DNA of 64,000 nt from positions 29,061 through 93,060 of the forward strand of contig NZ_VUMI01000021.1 in assembly GCF_009696275.1 (NCBI RefSeq), read 5' to 3'. Positions 24,338 to 33,275 of this stretch are shown one piece after another. The DNA comes from Eisenbergiella porci. GTDB taxonomy: Bacteria > Bacillota > Clostridia > Lachnospirales > Lachnospiraceae. The notes below the pieces were generated by a model that was not told the origin of the DNA, made no database searches, and saw only the letters and a list, made by a program, of their open reading frames with translations. Within the stretch, counting starts at the first letter, position 1. Each line of letters opens with the position of its first letter. Position numbers and translations under genes: made by a program.

Positions 24338-24540
24338 ATAGTTTGACCAAATTTGGCAAATCGAGAGCCGTTTTCACCCAATTTTTAGTGGTTAAATATA
24401 GGACAACCGGCAAAAATTGGGGTAAAAAAGGGGTTAGCGGTTAAATTATAGGACAACCGAGAGCCGATTTTTGGGGTGCTTTTCGTTCCTCCCTCCCCTC
24501 GTTTTTGGCTGTGGCAGTTTGGCATAGTTTGACCAAATTT
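24338..24540. repeat. Direct repeats at an apparent ICE end-to-end junction
   Basis: ATAGTTTGACCAAATTT occurs at 24338-24354 and again, identically, at 24524-24540. Between them GGTTAAATATAGGACAACCG (24390-24409) recurs with one extra T at 24439-24459. No ORF is credible in 24104-24710. The stretch lies between an integrase end and a parA start, where the two ends of an ICE would meet, so these repeats may be attachment or end-binding sites. Confidence 0.5.
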
Positions 24541-24710
24541 GAATAATTGAATATTAATTTGATACAGCACTCATTATAAAATGCCTGGGTGCTTTTTTCA
24601 TTTCAGGAATTCCGGCGATAGAAAGAGCCGTCACTTCACTTTTTATTTTGGAGTGGCGGCTTTTTCTATTTCCAGAAGCAACAGCAATAATCAGAAATGA
24701 GGTGAAGTCA

Positions 24711-24770
24711 ATGAACACGCAAATCATCGCCATCGCCAACCAGAAGGGCGGCGTTGGTTATGAAAAGTAA
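24711..24770 (+). pseudogene. Start of a parA-type ATPase gene, cut within Walker A
   Basis: MNTQIIAIANQKGGVG is the unmistakable beginning of an ICE-type ParA/Soj ATPase, but the sequence then diverges (YEK, stop) instead of continuing KTTT. GAGGTGAAGTCA precedes the ATG, and a hairpin with a T-run lies upstream (about 24626-24668). The break at about 24759 coincides with the edge of the recombinase element on the other strand. ParA is normally the first gene at the left end of such elements. Confidence 0.8.
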
Positions 24771-24786
24771 GTTATAATGAAAAGTT

Positions 24787-24830
24787 GAGTCCATACTTTA
24801 TTAGACTTCTTGTGGTATGGACTCGTTTTA
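24787..24830. terminator. Hairpin at the end of the recombinase element
   Basis: GAGTCCATAC (24787-24796) pairs perfectly with GTATGGACTC (24815-24824). A-rich and T-rich flanks on both sides would let it act as a terminator for the minus-strand recombinase gene. Confidence 0.6.
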
Positions 24831-24853
24831 CTTTGCATAATTCGGTGAAACTC

Positions 24854-25867
24854 TTACAGTGATTTCAACCAGTCGAGAAGATCTTTATCTTGTTTCCATG
24901 TTGGTAAATCTTCAGATGTTGGACTGTCATAGGCTTCCATTAATGCTTTGCGTTTCATCTTTTCGTCTGCTCTTGCATAGATTTCTGTTGTTGAAATATC
25001 AGAGTGACCAAGTAGATCTCTTATATAAACAAGATTTACTCCTGATTGAAGCAGATGCATCGCCTTGCTGTGGCGCAGCCAATGGGGAGTGATTTCATCA
25101 GAAATGTCCTTTGCCCCTGTAGCCTGAGCCTGACCAGCGTATTTTTTTAAAATGTATGTTACGCCAGCTCTTGTCAAAGGTTTATTACCTCGATTCGTAA
25201 ATAAAGGATTTCGACTGTATACAGGAGAAGATAATCCAGCACTTTCAATGTACTGTTTAAGAAGTTCTCCTGTCGGCTTCATCACAGGAACAATGCGACT
25301 TTTCCCACCCTTACCTGTCAGTGTGATTGTAACGGTATCGTTTAGTGTAACATCACATACTTTTAAATCCACCAGTTCCTGAACTCTGGCACCGGTATCG
25401 TATAAAAGAGATAATAATACAGCATCTCTTTTACCCTGAGTTGGTGCTCTATCAGGCTGTTCAAGTAACCCTTTAATACTATCTAATGGAAGATACATTA
25501 GAGGTGGCTTATCTGTCTTTTTCATAGGAATAGACAAAACTTTCTGGCATTGTTGGATATACTGTGGTTCTTCCACCATTAAAAAACTGAAAAAAGAATG
25601 TATAGCCGCAAGACGCTGATTTCTAGTAGCAGCCTTACAATTACGTTCCTCTTCAAGCCATTGAAGAAAACATATAACCAGTTCTTTATCTACTTGGGCA
25701 ATGGTCAACTTTTCAGGTGATAGGTTTTTCTGGTCTCTACAGTATTTTAGAAATAGCGAAAAAGAATCCCTGTATGCCAGTTGGGTATTACGTTTACTTC
25801 CAACCTGACCAGGAAGGTATATGGATAGGAATTGAGTCAGATATCGTGCAAAATCAGTTTCCCTCAT
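24854..25867 (-). CDS. XerC/D-like tyrosine recombinase of a compact mobile element (337 aa)
   Basis: Phage-integrase-type recombinase. SAM-like N-terminal domain (FLSIYLPGQVGSKRNTQLAY), catalytic residues R in YDTGARVQELVDL, K in LTGKGGKSR, H-LR in ITPHWLRHS, H in LLGHSDIS and Y in TEIYARAD. The start is the ATG at 25867, 6 nt after GGAGG; the longer upstream reading is not needed. It is related to the recombinases of multi-integrase transposable elements. It lies between a truncated parA and a truncated response regulator, so it appears to be part of the DNA that interrupted both. Confidence 0.85.
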   Translation of the reverse strand: MRETDFARYLTQFLSIYLPGQVGSKRNTQLAYRDSFSLFLKYCRDQKNLSPEKLTIAQVDKELVICFLQWLEEERNCKAATRNQRLAAIHSFFSFLMVEEPQYIQQCQKVLSIPMKKTDKPPLMYLPLDSIKGLLEQPDRAPTQGKRDAVLLSLLYDTGARVQELVDLKVCDVTLNDTVTITLTGKGGKSRIVPVMKPTGELLKQYIESAGLSSPVYSRNPLFTNRGNKPLTRAGVTYILKKYAGQAQATGAKDISDEITPHWLRHSKAMHLLQSGVNLVYIRDLLGHSDISTTEIYARADEKMKRKALMEAYDSPTSEDLPTWKQDKDLLDWLKSL

Positions 25868-25918
25868 GGCATACCTCCGGAATGACATATGCAATGAGAA
25901 ATACCAGCAACTTCCAAA

Positions 25919-26464
25919 TATCCGGCGCTGCTGGATGTTACACTACCAGATGGAACCGGTTTCGATATTTGCAAAGAGGTGCGTACTAACTCAACTGTCC
26001 CGATTATATTTCTGACAGCGTCCAATCAGGAAATCAGCATTGTCCGGGGCCTTGATATGGGGGCTGATGATTATATTACAAAGCCGTTCAAGCTGAATGA
26101 ACTACTGTCCAGAATTAAGGCTATTCTACGTCGTTCGTTGAAATTTTCCAAAGCAGATACTACTTTAGAAGCAAACGGTATTCGCATAGATACCGCCGAA
26201 AGGCTTGCCTGGAAAAATGGCGAGCCTATTGATCTGCCTCTGGTAGAGTACAAATTGCTGTGTCTGTTCATGCAAAATCCTAATCATCTCATGCCGCGGG
26301 AAATGATTTTAGACCGGATGTGGGATGGCAACGGGAATTTTGTAGATGATAATACTTTATCCGTTTATATCCGGCGGCTACGAAACAAAATTGAAGATAC
26401 ACCAAATGCGCCCAAATATCTGCTGACCGAACGAGGAATTGGATATAAGTGGGTTGTTGAGTGA
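25919..26464 (+). pseudogene. Response regulator lacking its first ~45 residues
   Basis: In-frame sequence from about 25919 reads LLDVTLPDGTGFDICKEVR, including the phospho-acceptor Asp, then IIFLTAS, an ADDYITKP motif and a complete OmpR-type winged helix (to ERGIGYKWVVE). The N-terminal receiver strand and the acidic pair are missing because unrelated DNA with the recombinase gene lies immediately upstream. A shortened product could start at GTG 25979, but without the acidic pocket phosphorylation would fail. It is followed 10 nt later by the kinase gene. Confidence 0.8.
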
Positions 26465-26474
26465 GGGCGGATTT

Positions 26475-27710
26475 ATGGGTAAATTAGGGAAAGAAACAAA
26501 GACACTGTTAATCGCTGTTACTGCTATCTGCCTCGTTTCCTTTCTCTTGGAAGGAGGGATTGCCACACTTCTGGCAAAAAATTTTCAGCAGGAATTATTA
26601 CTCCATGATTATGGTATCGCAGGCCATTTGTTAAACAATGAAAACGAATTGTCAATTTCCGCTTTCACTTCACAGCCAAACGAGAATGACATGGAATGCG
26701 GCAGGGAGGCTTTGGCTTCTGTTGGATATGATGAAACGGTTTCCATACGTTTTCTGTCTGCTGTTCAGACGTACCGAAATCAGATGATGCTTTCTGTATT
26801 TCTGCTGTTGGTTTTCCTGTTTGGAGTAATCTGTTTATCGCTGTTTCTCTATCTCCATCGCCAGCATAGGGTTTTCAGTAACGCTGAAAATACCATCCGA
26901 CAATTTCTGGATGGCGATACCACGTCCCGTATCGAATGTTCCCAGACTGATGACTGGTACAGCCTTTTTCATGCCATCAATGAAATGGCAACCATCCTTT
27001 CTGCTCATGCCAAGAACCAGCGACAGACCAAAGAATTTTTGCAGGACATTATTTCGGATGTATCACATCAGATTAAAACGCCGCTGTCTGCCTTAAAAAT
27101 GTACCATGAGATTATAGCGAGCCATAAAGATGATACCGCAACTGTGAGCAGCTTCACCGAAAAATCTCAAAGAGAGATTAAGCGGATGGAAGATGTGATT
27201 TACACCTTACTGAAACTGGCGCGGCTGGACGCAGGAATTATCCAGATGGAAAAGGCCCCGAAAAATCTTTCTGCTCTTATGCAGGATGTTCTGGAACGCT
27301 TTGAAACTTGAGCAGAACGGGAGCATAAAACAATTATGCTTTCCGGCAAAGAAGATATTGTTTTATCATGCGATGCCCTATGGGTATCGGAAGCTATCAG
27401 CAATATTGTAAAAAATGCTTTGGAGCATACAGAGAACGGCGGTCATATTGGGGTAAAGTGGAGCCAATCTCCTTTAATGACACAGATTGAAATTTCCGAT
27501 GATGGAAAAGGAATACACCCGGAAGATCTATATAACATTTTCAAACGGTTTTACCGCAGTCGTTTTTCTTCGGATGTTCACGGAATCGGCTTGGGGCTGC
27601 CGCTGGCGAAATCTATTGTAGAAGCTCACGGCGGAACCATTTCCGTAACCAGCAGTTTAGGCGCAGGAACCACTTTTACATTGAATTTTCTAAACATTAC
27701 AGATGAGTAA
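26475..27710 (+). pseudogene. Histidine kinase interrupted by an in-frame TGA
   Basis: Two membrane helices (about residues 12-31 and 100-125) flank a short extracellular part; a HAMP-like linker and an H-box SDVSHQIKTPLSALK follow. An in-frame TGA at 27309-27311 stops the protein after LERFET; the same frame then continues with the ATPase domain (N-box SNIVKNALEHT, G1 DDGKGI, F-box FKRFYR, G2 GIGLGLPLAK). Translation of the second part could restart at ATG 27336. Single nonsense change, otherwise intact; a sequencing error is possible. Confidence 0.75.
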
Positions 27711-27772
27711 GATAGATTTCACTTAAAAGTAAGTCATGGGGAGTATGATGTGTCTGTAAGGAGGTTTTGAAT

Positions 27773-28456
27773 ATGAATATTCTTGAAGTACAAGACCTGT
27801 GCAAGACCTATGGCACAGGCGAAACAGAAGTTCACGCTTTGAATCATGTATCATTTTCTGTCCGTAAGGGTGAGTTTATCGCTATCATTGGAGAGTCGGG
27901 TTCCGGCAAAAGTACCTTGCTGAATGTGATCGGCGCTTTGGACAGCGCCACTTCCGGCAAGGTATGGATTGATGGACAGGATATTTTTTCGATGCCGGAG
28001 AAGAAATTAACTGTGTTCCGGCGGCAGCACATCGGATTTATTTTCCAGTCGTTTAATTTAATCCCGGAACTGAATGTGGAACAGAACATCACATTTCCGC
28101 TGCTGCTTGACTATAAAAAGCCAAATCAAAAGTTCGTCAACGAATTGTTGCAGGTGCTTGGGTTGAGCGAGCGCCGAAAGCACCTTCCCTGCCAGCTTTC
28201 CGGCGGCCAGCAGCAGCGTGTGGCGATTGGACGGGCATTGGTCACACGCCCCGCCCTGATTATGGCAGATGAACCGACCGGAAATCTGGACAACAAAAAC
28301 AGTCAGGAAGTTTTGGCTTTACTGCAAACCATGTCGGACAGGTATCAACAGACTATTTTGATGATTACCCACAACAAAAATCACGCCAGCGCAGCAGATC
28401 GCGTGTTCCGTATGACCGATGGCGTGCTGAAAGATTTGGGGGTGTCGTCACGTTGA
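27773..28456 (+). CDS. ABC transporter ATP-binding protein (227 aa)
   Basis: LolD/BceA-type ATPase. Walker [10 protein letters not shown] (residues 40-48), [11 protein letters not shown]-loop, signature [15 protein letters not shown], Walker [15 protein letters not shown]-loop MITHN. ATG 27773 is 8 nt after AAGGAGG and is preferred over TTG 27767. It overlaps the start of the permease gene (TTGA). The gene order regulator-kinase-ATPase-permease is a typical peptide-sensing transporter unit, here with a damaged two-component part. Confidence 0.92.
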   Translation: MNILEVQDLCKTYGTGETEVHALNHVSFSVRKGEFIAIIGESGSGKSTLLNVIGALDSATSGKVWIDGQDIFSMPEKKLTVFRRQHIGFIFQSFNLIPELNVEQNITFPLLLDYKKPNQKFVNELLQVLGLSERRKHLPCQLSGGQQQRVAIGRALVTRPALIMADEPTGNLDNKNSQEVLALLQTMSDRYQQTILMITHNKNHASAADRVFRMTDGVLKDLGVSSR

Positions 28457-30786
28457 AAAGCTATCTTGGATTGGTACCGCAGTATGAAAAGGTACACCGC
28501 AAGAACAATCGGATTTCGGTTCTCTGCATTGTCCTTTCGGTATTGCTGGTAACTGCTATTTTCAGCATGGCCGATATGGCGCTGCGTGCACAGAAAAATT
28601 ATTTTATCAAGACGAATGGTGAATACCATATCAGTCTGACCGATATTGGTGAACAGACGGCGGAACTCGTAAAAGCACGGATAGATGTTGCCCTCTGCGG
28701 ATGGACTTATCAGGGAACTACCGGCGCTATCGGCTCCAAAGCGGTCAGCTTCGCAGGTGCGAATGAGGACACCTTTTCAACTTTGACAGAAATGGATATG
28801 GAAAGCGGTTCATACCCTACCCTGCCCGATGAAGCATTACTAAATAAATCGGCTTTGGAACAATTGGGCCTTGTGGTTGGCGACACCGTAACTGTTACAG
28901 TGCCGGACGGTTCCAGCCGGGAATACCGCATTACCGGCGTCCTTGCCGATATGGGAAGTTTGCTTAAAGCGGATGTATATGGCATGGTATTGACCGAGGA
29001 CGGCTTTCTCAAAATTGCGGATGAAAATGCCAAAGACGGAACTACTTTCCGCGTTCAGTTCAAAAATGGCGTAAACATTCAGAAGGCCATGAATGAAATA
29101 AAAGCGCAATATGGCCTTTCAGACAGTCAGGTAAGCGAAAATACAGCGCTCCTTGGATTAATGGGACAAAGTGAGAACAGCACAATGCAGTCCCTATACA
29201 TCGTTGCAGGCTTTCTTGTCCTTTTGGTGCTGATTGCCGGTGCAGTAATGATTGCCGCCAGCTTTAACACAAATGTTTTGGAACGGGTTCAGTTCTATGG
29301 CCTTTTGCGGTGTCTGGGAGCATCCAAAGCACAGGTAAAGCACTTCGTTGTTCTTCAAGGGTTGCGCCAAAGTATGAAGGGCGTACCGATTGGGCTGGTT
29401 GCCGGGCAGATCATTACATGGTGTGCCTGCCTTTTGCTGAAATCCATCAGCGGGGAACGCTTTTCAGAGATACCGCTTTTTCAGTTCAGTGTAAGCGGTC
29501 TGATTGCTGGTGCGGTGATCGGTTTTCTGATTGTACTGCTGGCATCCTTGTCCCCGGCGAAAAAGGCTTCTAAAGTATCGCCGGTAACTGCAATCAGCGG
29601 TAGTACACAGCTTACGCAGAACAAGAGGGCTGCAAATACAAAGCTGTTCCACATTGAAACCAGCATGGGAATTTTCCATGCACTATCCGGCAAAAAGAAT
29701 GTATTCCTTATGACCTGCTCGTTTGCTATCAGTATTATGATGTTCCTGTCGTTTCAGGTAATGGTAGTCTTTCTCAATCAGGGGATGCCTGCGCTCTCTC
29801 CATCGGCAGCGGATGTAACTATTACAATGGGAAATACACCGCTGGACAAGTCGCTGGTGGAACAGATCAGCGAAACGGAAGGTGTTGACAAAGTTTTTGG
29901 CCGTATGGAAAAGGCTGGCCTTTCTGTTTCCTCTGATGTGGGAGAAGGAACCGTCACACTCATTTCCTACAATGATAACCAATTCGGGTGGGCGAAAGAA
30001 GAATTAAATGAGGGCAGTATCACGCCTGCTATGGAAAATACAGATCGTGTTCTGGTTACTTATCAGGATGGCGTAAACTGGAATGTTGGGGATACCGTAG
30101 TCCTTCATACATCTTCCGGTGATAAGCAGGTAACGATTGCCGGAATACTGGCAACGGCTACGGCCAGTGCGGTCAACGGTGCAGGCAGTAGTGGATATAT
30201 GATTTGCTCGGAACAGACATTTGCCGCTTTGGTTGGCGATTTGGGCTATACGACGATTGATGTTCAATTTTCTTCTGCTGGTGGGGATGATACTGTTTCC
30301 ACAATACGGAGCATGATCCCATCCGACAGCACTGTTTCAGACAAGAGAGTTACCAATTCCGAGTCCCAAAGTTCCTACTATACAGGCGCGGTGTTTATTT
30401 ATGGCTTCCTCATCATTATTGTACTTATCACAGTGTTTAATATTTTTAACAGCATGAACGCCAGTGTAGCGTCCAGAACAAGGCAGTACGGCATTATGCG
30501 TTCTATCGGAATGGGGACAAATCAGCTTTATAAGATGATTGCGGCGGAAGCCTTTACCTATGCAATACTTGGCTGTGTTGTTGGAAGCGTCTTGGGGTTG
30601 CCGCTGAACAAGCTGATGTTCCAGTTTTTAATTGCAGATAAATGGGGAACTGCATGGCAAATCCCTGTGGGTTCACTTCTTTTGATCGTGTTCCTCTGCC
30701 TTGCGTCTGCGACGATTGCGATTAGACGCCCCATCCGGCAAATCAGCAGAATGGCAATCGTAGACACAATTAACCTCCAACAATAA
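28453..30786 (+). CDS. FtsX-type ABC transporter permease (777 aa)
   Basis: Starts at a TTG overlapping the ATPase stop ([20 protein letters not shown]). Helix at about 22-43, extracytoplasmic domain, FtsX domain (about 250-375, GLLRCLGASKAQVKHFVVLQG), helix near 415, second extracytoplasmic domain, second FtsX domain (about 645-770, GIMRSIGMGTNQLYKMI). It lacks the MT-PFENDT start of the left-hand permeases, so it is a different subfamily. A terminator follows at 30813-30846. Confidence 0.87.
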   Translation: MKSYLGLVPQYEKVHRKNNRISVLCIVLSVLLVTAIFSMADMALRAQKNYFIKTNGEYHISLTDIGEQTAELVKARIDVALCGWTYQGTTGAIGSKAVSFAGANEDTFSTLTEMDMESGSYPTLPDEALLNKSALEQLGLVVGDTVTVTVPDGSSREYRITGVLADMGSLLKADVYGMVLTEDGFLKIADENAKDGTTFRVQFKNGVNIQKAMNEIKAQYGLSDSQVSENTALLGLMGQSENSTMQSLYIVAGFLVLLVLIAGAVMIAASFNTNVLERVQFYGLLRCLGASKAQVKHFVVLQGLRQSMKGVPIGLVAGQIITWCACLLLKSISGERFSEIPLFQFSVSGLIAGAVIGFLIVLLASLSPAKKASKVSPVTAISGSTQLTQNKRAANTKLFHIETSMGIFHALSGKKNVFLMTCSFAISIMMFLSFQVMVVFLNQGMPALSPSAADVTITMGNTPLDKSLVEQISETEGVDKVFGRMEKAGLSVSSDVGEGTVTLISYNDNQFGWAKEELNEGSITPAMENTDRVLVTYQDGVNWNVGDTVVLHTSSGDKQVTIAGILATATASAVNGAGSSGYMICSEQTFAALVGDLGYTTIDVQFSSAGGDDTVSTIRSMIPSDSTVSDKRVTNSESQSSYYTGAVFIYGFLIIIVLITVFNIFNSMNASVASRTRQYGIMRSIGMGTNQLYKMIAAEAFTYAILGCVVGSVLGLPLNKLMFQFLIADKWGTAWQIPVGSLLLIVFLCLASATIAIRRPIRQISRMAIVDTINLQQ

Positions 30787-30812
30787 TTTCATTAAATAGC
30801 AAGCGTTAGAGG

Positions 30813-30846
30813 CTGGCCTTCCGTTTCTTTGGAGGGCCAGTTTTTT
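30813..30846 (+). terminator. Terminator after the second transporter unit
   Basis: CTGGCCTTCC (30813-30822) pairs with GGAGGGCCAG (30831-30840; one wobble), followed by TTTTTT. Confidence 0.85.
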
Positions 30847-30849
30847 GGC

Positions 30850-31143
30850 GTCTGGCTTACTCAACCCGACGCTGAAAAAAGGCGGCTTTAGGAGGGAGCC
30901 GCCCATGAAACACACTGACCGCCGACAAATTCAGACGACATTTGCGCTATTTTCAAAAAAAGCGCAGCTACCGTACAGTCCCCGTCTGACAGCCGGTGCG
31001 AAACTCGTCACAATTTAACTAAATACCGTACTTTTTGCGCTCGAATAGCTTCATGCTGTCCGGGCGCTTTTCTATGTCTCCGGTGCCGTTCCCCGCCGCC
31101 CCGTTCAGATTTTCCCGAAAAAATCTGAACGGAGGAAAGGCAG
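30850..31143 (+). promoter_or_regulatory. ICE leader region with a ribosome-binding-site hairpin
   Basis: No gene seen in 30787-31143. CCGTTCAGATTTT (31101-31113) pairs perfectly over 13 bp with AAAATCTGAACGG (31120-31132), whose end overlaps the GGAGG (31131-31135) of the next gene. The pattern repeats the hairpin at 20200-20242 although the sequence differs. Confidence 0.5.
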
Positions 31144-31578
31144 ATGGAAGTCACCATCAACTATAACGGACAAGCTGTGACTGTCGAGGTCACGCTGGAA
31201 GTCTATGAATATCTTGACCGGGCCGACCACAAGGCCGAAAACCTGTCCCATGAACAGCGGCGGCATTGGGATGGACGGGAGTTTGACGAATACATAGTAG
31301 CTGCCAAGGGCATAGGGCTTTACGGCGAAACGCCGGAGGAATACCTGTGCTGCATGGAAACACTGGATGAACTCATGGCCGTTCTGGACACCTGTACCGA
31401 GGCCCAGCGCCGCCGGTTCCTGCTTTATGCGCTGGACGGTTTGAGTTTTTCGGAGATTGCCGCGCTTTGCGGCTGCTCCAAGAGCGCGGTTCAGTTTTCT
31501 ATTGAGGGCGTGAGAAAAATTTTTAGAAATTTTCAAAAACAGACTATACGAATGACCCCTTTTCAGGCTACCAAGTGA
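31144..31578 (+). CDS. Sigma-factor-like ICE regulator (144 aa)
   Basis: Small protein of the kind found in the variable parts of clostridial ICEs. The N-terminus (MEVTINYNGQAVTVEVTLEV) and a YEYLDRADHKAENLSHEQRRHWD stretch (shown in part) are followed by a C-terminal helix-turn-helix, ALDGLSFSEIAALCGCSKSAV, resembling sigma-70 region 4. GGAGG is 8 nt upstream of the ATG. It is clearly distinct in sequence from the regulator at 20249. Its target promoters are unknown. Confidence 0.7.
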   Translation: MEVTINYNGQAVTVEVTLEVYEYLDRADHKAENLSHEQRRHWDGREFDEYIVAAKGIGLYGETPEEYLCCMETLDELMAVLDTCTEAQRRRFLLYALDGLSFSEIAALCGCSKSAVQFSIEGVRKIFRNFQKQTIRMTPFQATK

Positions 31579-31724
31579 AAGGGATTTATCCCTTATCCCA
31601 CGGAGAAGCGGACAGCGGACAAGCTGCCCGCCTCTCCATATAGCCGGAAATCTCCCGCCGGGAGCGGGTCAGCACCAGCAAGGTCAGCGTCGCCATCCGC
31701 CGGGGGCTGCGGAATATGCGCCGC

Positions 31725-31763
31725 TACTATGGAACGCTCCTCGTCCAGACAATATCGCGCTTC
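31725..31763 (-). pseudogene. Stub of a RelE/YafQ-type toxin gene
   Basis: An ATG overlapping the antitoxin stop codon (AATGA) reads MKRDIVWTRSVP and then a TAG. The first residues fit the start of a YafQ-like toxin, but the rest is absent; the sequence beyond belongs to another ICE fragment. Short, so the identification is tentative. Confidence 0.4.
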
Positions 31764-32037
31764 ATTGTTTCAGCTCCCGGAGTGCTTCTTCTACATCGGA
31801 GTAATGCTTCACGCTGGGATCACGCGCGATCCGTTCCGCCTCCAACATGGCGGCGATGGTTTCTTTGTTCGGCTGTTCCAGCCTGACTTCAAAGGGAAAG
31901 CCACCGGCGCGGAGCGACTGGCGCAGGAAAACATTGATGGCGGTGGTGAGGTTCATCCCCAATTCGCCGTAAAGCGTTTCGCACTGCTTTTTGATGTCGC
32001 TGTCCATGCGGACGCTGAAATTCGTAGTGCCTGCCAT
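31762..32037 (-). CDS. RelB/DinJ family antitoxin (91 aa)
   Basis: Ribbon-helix-helix antitoxin: MAGTTNFSVRMDSDIKKQCE and LGMNLTTAINVFLRQSLRAGGFPFEV are the family signature. I chose ATG 32037, preceded by AAAGGGG; the longer reading to 32088 lacks a site. It normally neutralises a co-expressed RelE/YafQ toxin and autoregulates the pair. Here the toxin gene that should follow is only a 12-codon stub, so the antitoxin stands alone. The proline/glutamate-rich C-terminal half is the usual toxin-binding part. Confidence 0.82.
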   Translation of the reverse strand: MAGTTNFSVRMDSDIKKQCETLYGELGMNLTTAINVFLRQSLRAGGFPFEVRLEQPNKETIAAMLEAERIARDPSVKHYSDVEEALRELKQ

Positions 32038-32143
32038 TGTATCAACCCCTTTCAAGTTTATTGCACTTATAGTATATGCTATTTGCATTGCAAAATCAAC
32101 TCAATAGCCGTAAAATTCACAAAAATTTAAGTAGGAATTGCTT

Positions 32144-32329
32144 ATGACCGCTACCCATTATCTTGTTACTGTCAATCTTACCATCCGCCTGCCCCTTGAC
32201 CTGATACAGCCGGAACCGGCGGGCCGCCTGGAGCCGCCGACTGCCCCGGAGCCGGAGACCCATTTCTGCCGGAACTGTCATAGCTGCGGCGGGTGCGGGA
32301 AGTGCCAGCATGAAGAAGAACAGTCCTGA
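32144..32329 (+). CDS. Small cysteine-rich ICE protein (61 aa)
   Basis: MTATHYLVTVNLTIRLPLDL is followed by a proline-rich linker and a dense cysteine cluster, CRNCHSCGGCGKC, that likely binds zinc. ATG 32144 is used; TTG 32138 is an alternative. It precedes the cysteine-rich VLP pseudogene with an overlap and is a regular member of the accessory block of Tn1549-type elements. Function unknown. Confidence 0.55.
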   Translation: MTATHYLVTVNLTIRLPLDLIQPEPAGRLEPPTAPEPETHFCRNCHSCGGCGKCQHEEEQS

Positions 32330-32640
32330 CCCTATCCCCGTCATGGACTACCACCAGTACCGGCGGGCGCGGCGTCTGGTGCATGAGTGCTGTAACTATG
32401 ACTGCGGAAACTGTATTGCGCTGGACGATGGGGAGGAATGTGTCTGCATCCAGTCTATTTCCTGATCCCTGCTGTGCCGGTGGTTTAAGGCGGCGGTGCT
32501 GCCGCTGGACAAGGAACTGGAAACGGCCCTGTTCCACCGGCTGGACGCGAAGAAGTGCGTTGTATGCGGTGCGCTGTTCACCCCCGGCTCCAACCGGGCC
32601 AAATACTGCCCGGAGTGCGCCGGACGCGTTCTCTATTCCA
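32310..32640 (+). pseudogene. Cysteine-rich VLP protein, broken by a stop codon and a fusion
   Basis: MKKNSPDPIPVMDYHQYRRA then VHECCNYDCGNCIALDDGEE and, after an in-frame TGA at 32463-32465, LLCRWFKAAVLPLDKELE and KKCVVCGALFTPGSNRAKYC. This is the cysteine-rich VLP protein common in Tn916/Tn1549-type ICEs. The C-terminus after CPECAGRV is replaced, in the same frame, by the middle of a replication protein, so a deletion joined two genes. Confidence 0.7.
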
Positions 32641-33275
32641 ATATCCTGCTGAAACTGTATCTGAAATCCCTGAAAAACGGCGGGCGGCTCCAGCTTGACG
32701 AGGACATTCCCTACACCGCCCAGATGATTGCCACCATTACTCGCCAGCAGATCGGCACCGTAGAACGAGCCTTGTAGATTTTTCTCAAACTGGGCCTTGT
32801 GGAACTGCTGGACAGCGGGGCTTACTACATGAACAACATTGAGCTGCTGATCGGCCAGTCCTCTACCGAGGCCGAGAGAAAGCGGGCCGCAAGGCTCCAA
32901 AACAAGGCGCTTTCCGCGCCCCGGACAAACAGCGGACATTTGTCCGACATTCGTCCACCAGAGATAGAGATAGAGTTAGAGAAAGAGATAGAGGTAAAGG
33001 TAGAGAGAGAGTTAAAGAAGGGACAACCCGCCCGCGCCTATGGCCGTTACCGGAATGTATTTCTTTCTGCCGGAGAACTGGCCGACTTGCAGGCTGACTT
33101 TCCCACCGTATGGAGCCAATACATCGAAAAGCTGTCCGAGTACATGGCGTCCACCGGCAAGCGGTATCAGAACCATGCCGCCACTATCCGGCGATGGGCC
33201 AGCAAGGACGCGAAAAAGACGGCTCCGCCCACCCGTAACCGGGATTACAGCGTAAAGGAGGATGAAACCGTATGA
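32635..33275 (+). pseudogene. Phage replisome organiser-like protein, N-terminus lost and amber codon
   Basis: LLKLYLKSLKNGGRLQLDED and PYTAQMIATITRQQIGTVERAL match the DNA-binding N-terminal domain of replisome organiser proteins carried by these elements. A TAG at 32775-32777 interrupts the frame, which then continues IFLKLGLVELLDSGAYYM through a charged Glu/Lys linker to a C-terminal domain ending RNRDYSVKEDETV. The first part of the gene is missing because of the fusion to the cysteine-rich protein. It overlaps the DnaC-like gene by 4 bp, as in intact elements. Confidence 0.7.

Noticed and set aside
27309..32465. UGA recoding as a sense codon (TGA in the kinase and in the cysteine-rich VLP gene)
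   Set aside because: TGA is the normal stop codon of many intact genes here, and the affected genes sit in zones with deletions, amber codons and frameshifts, so decay explains them better.
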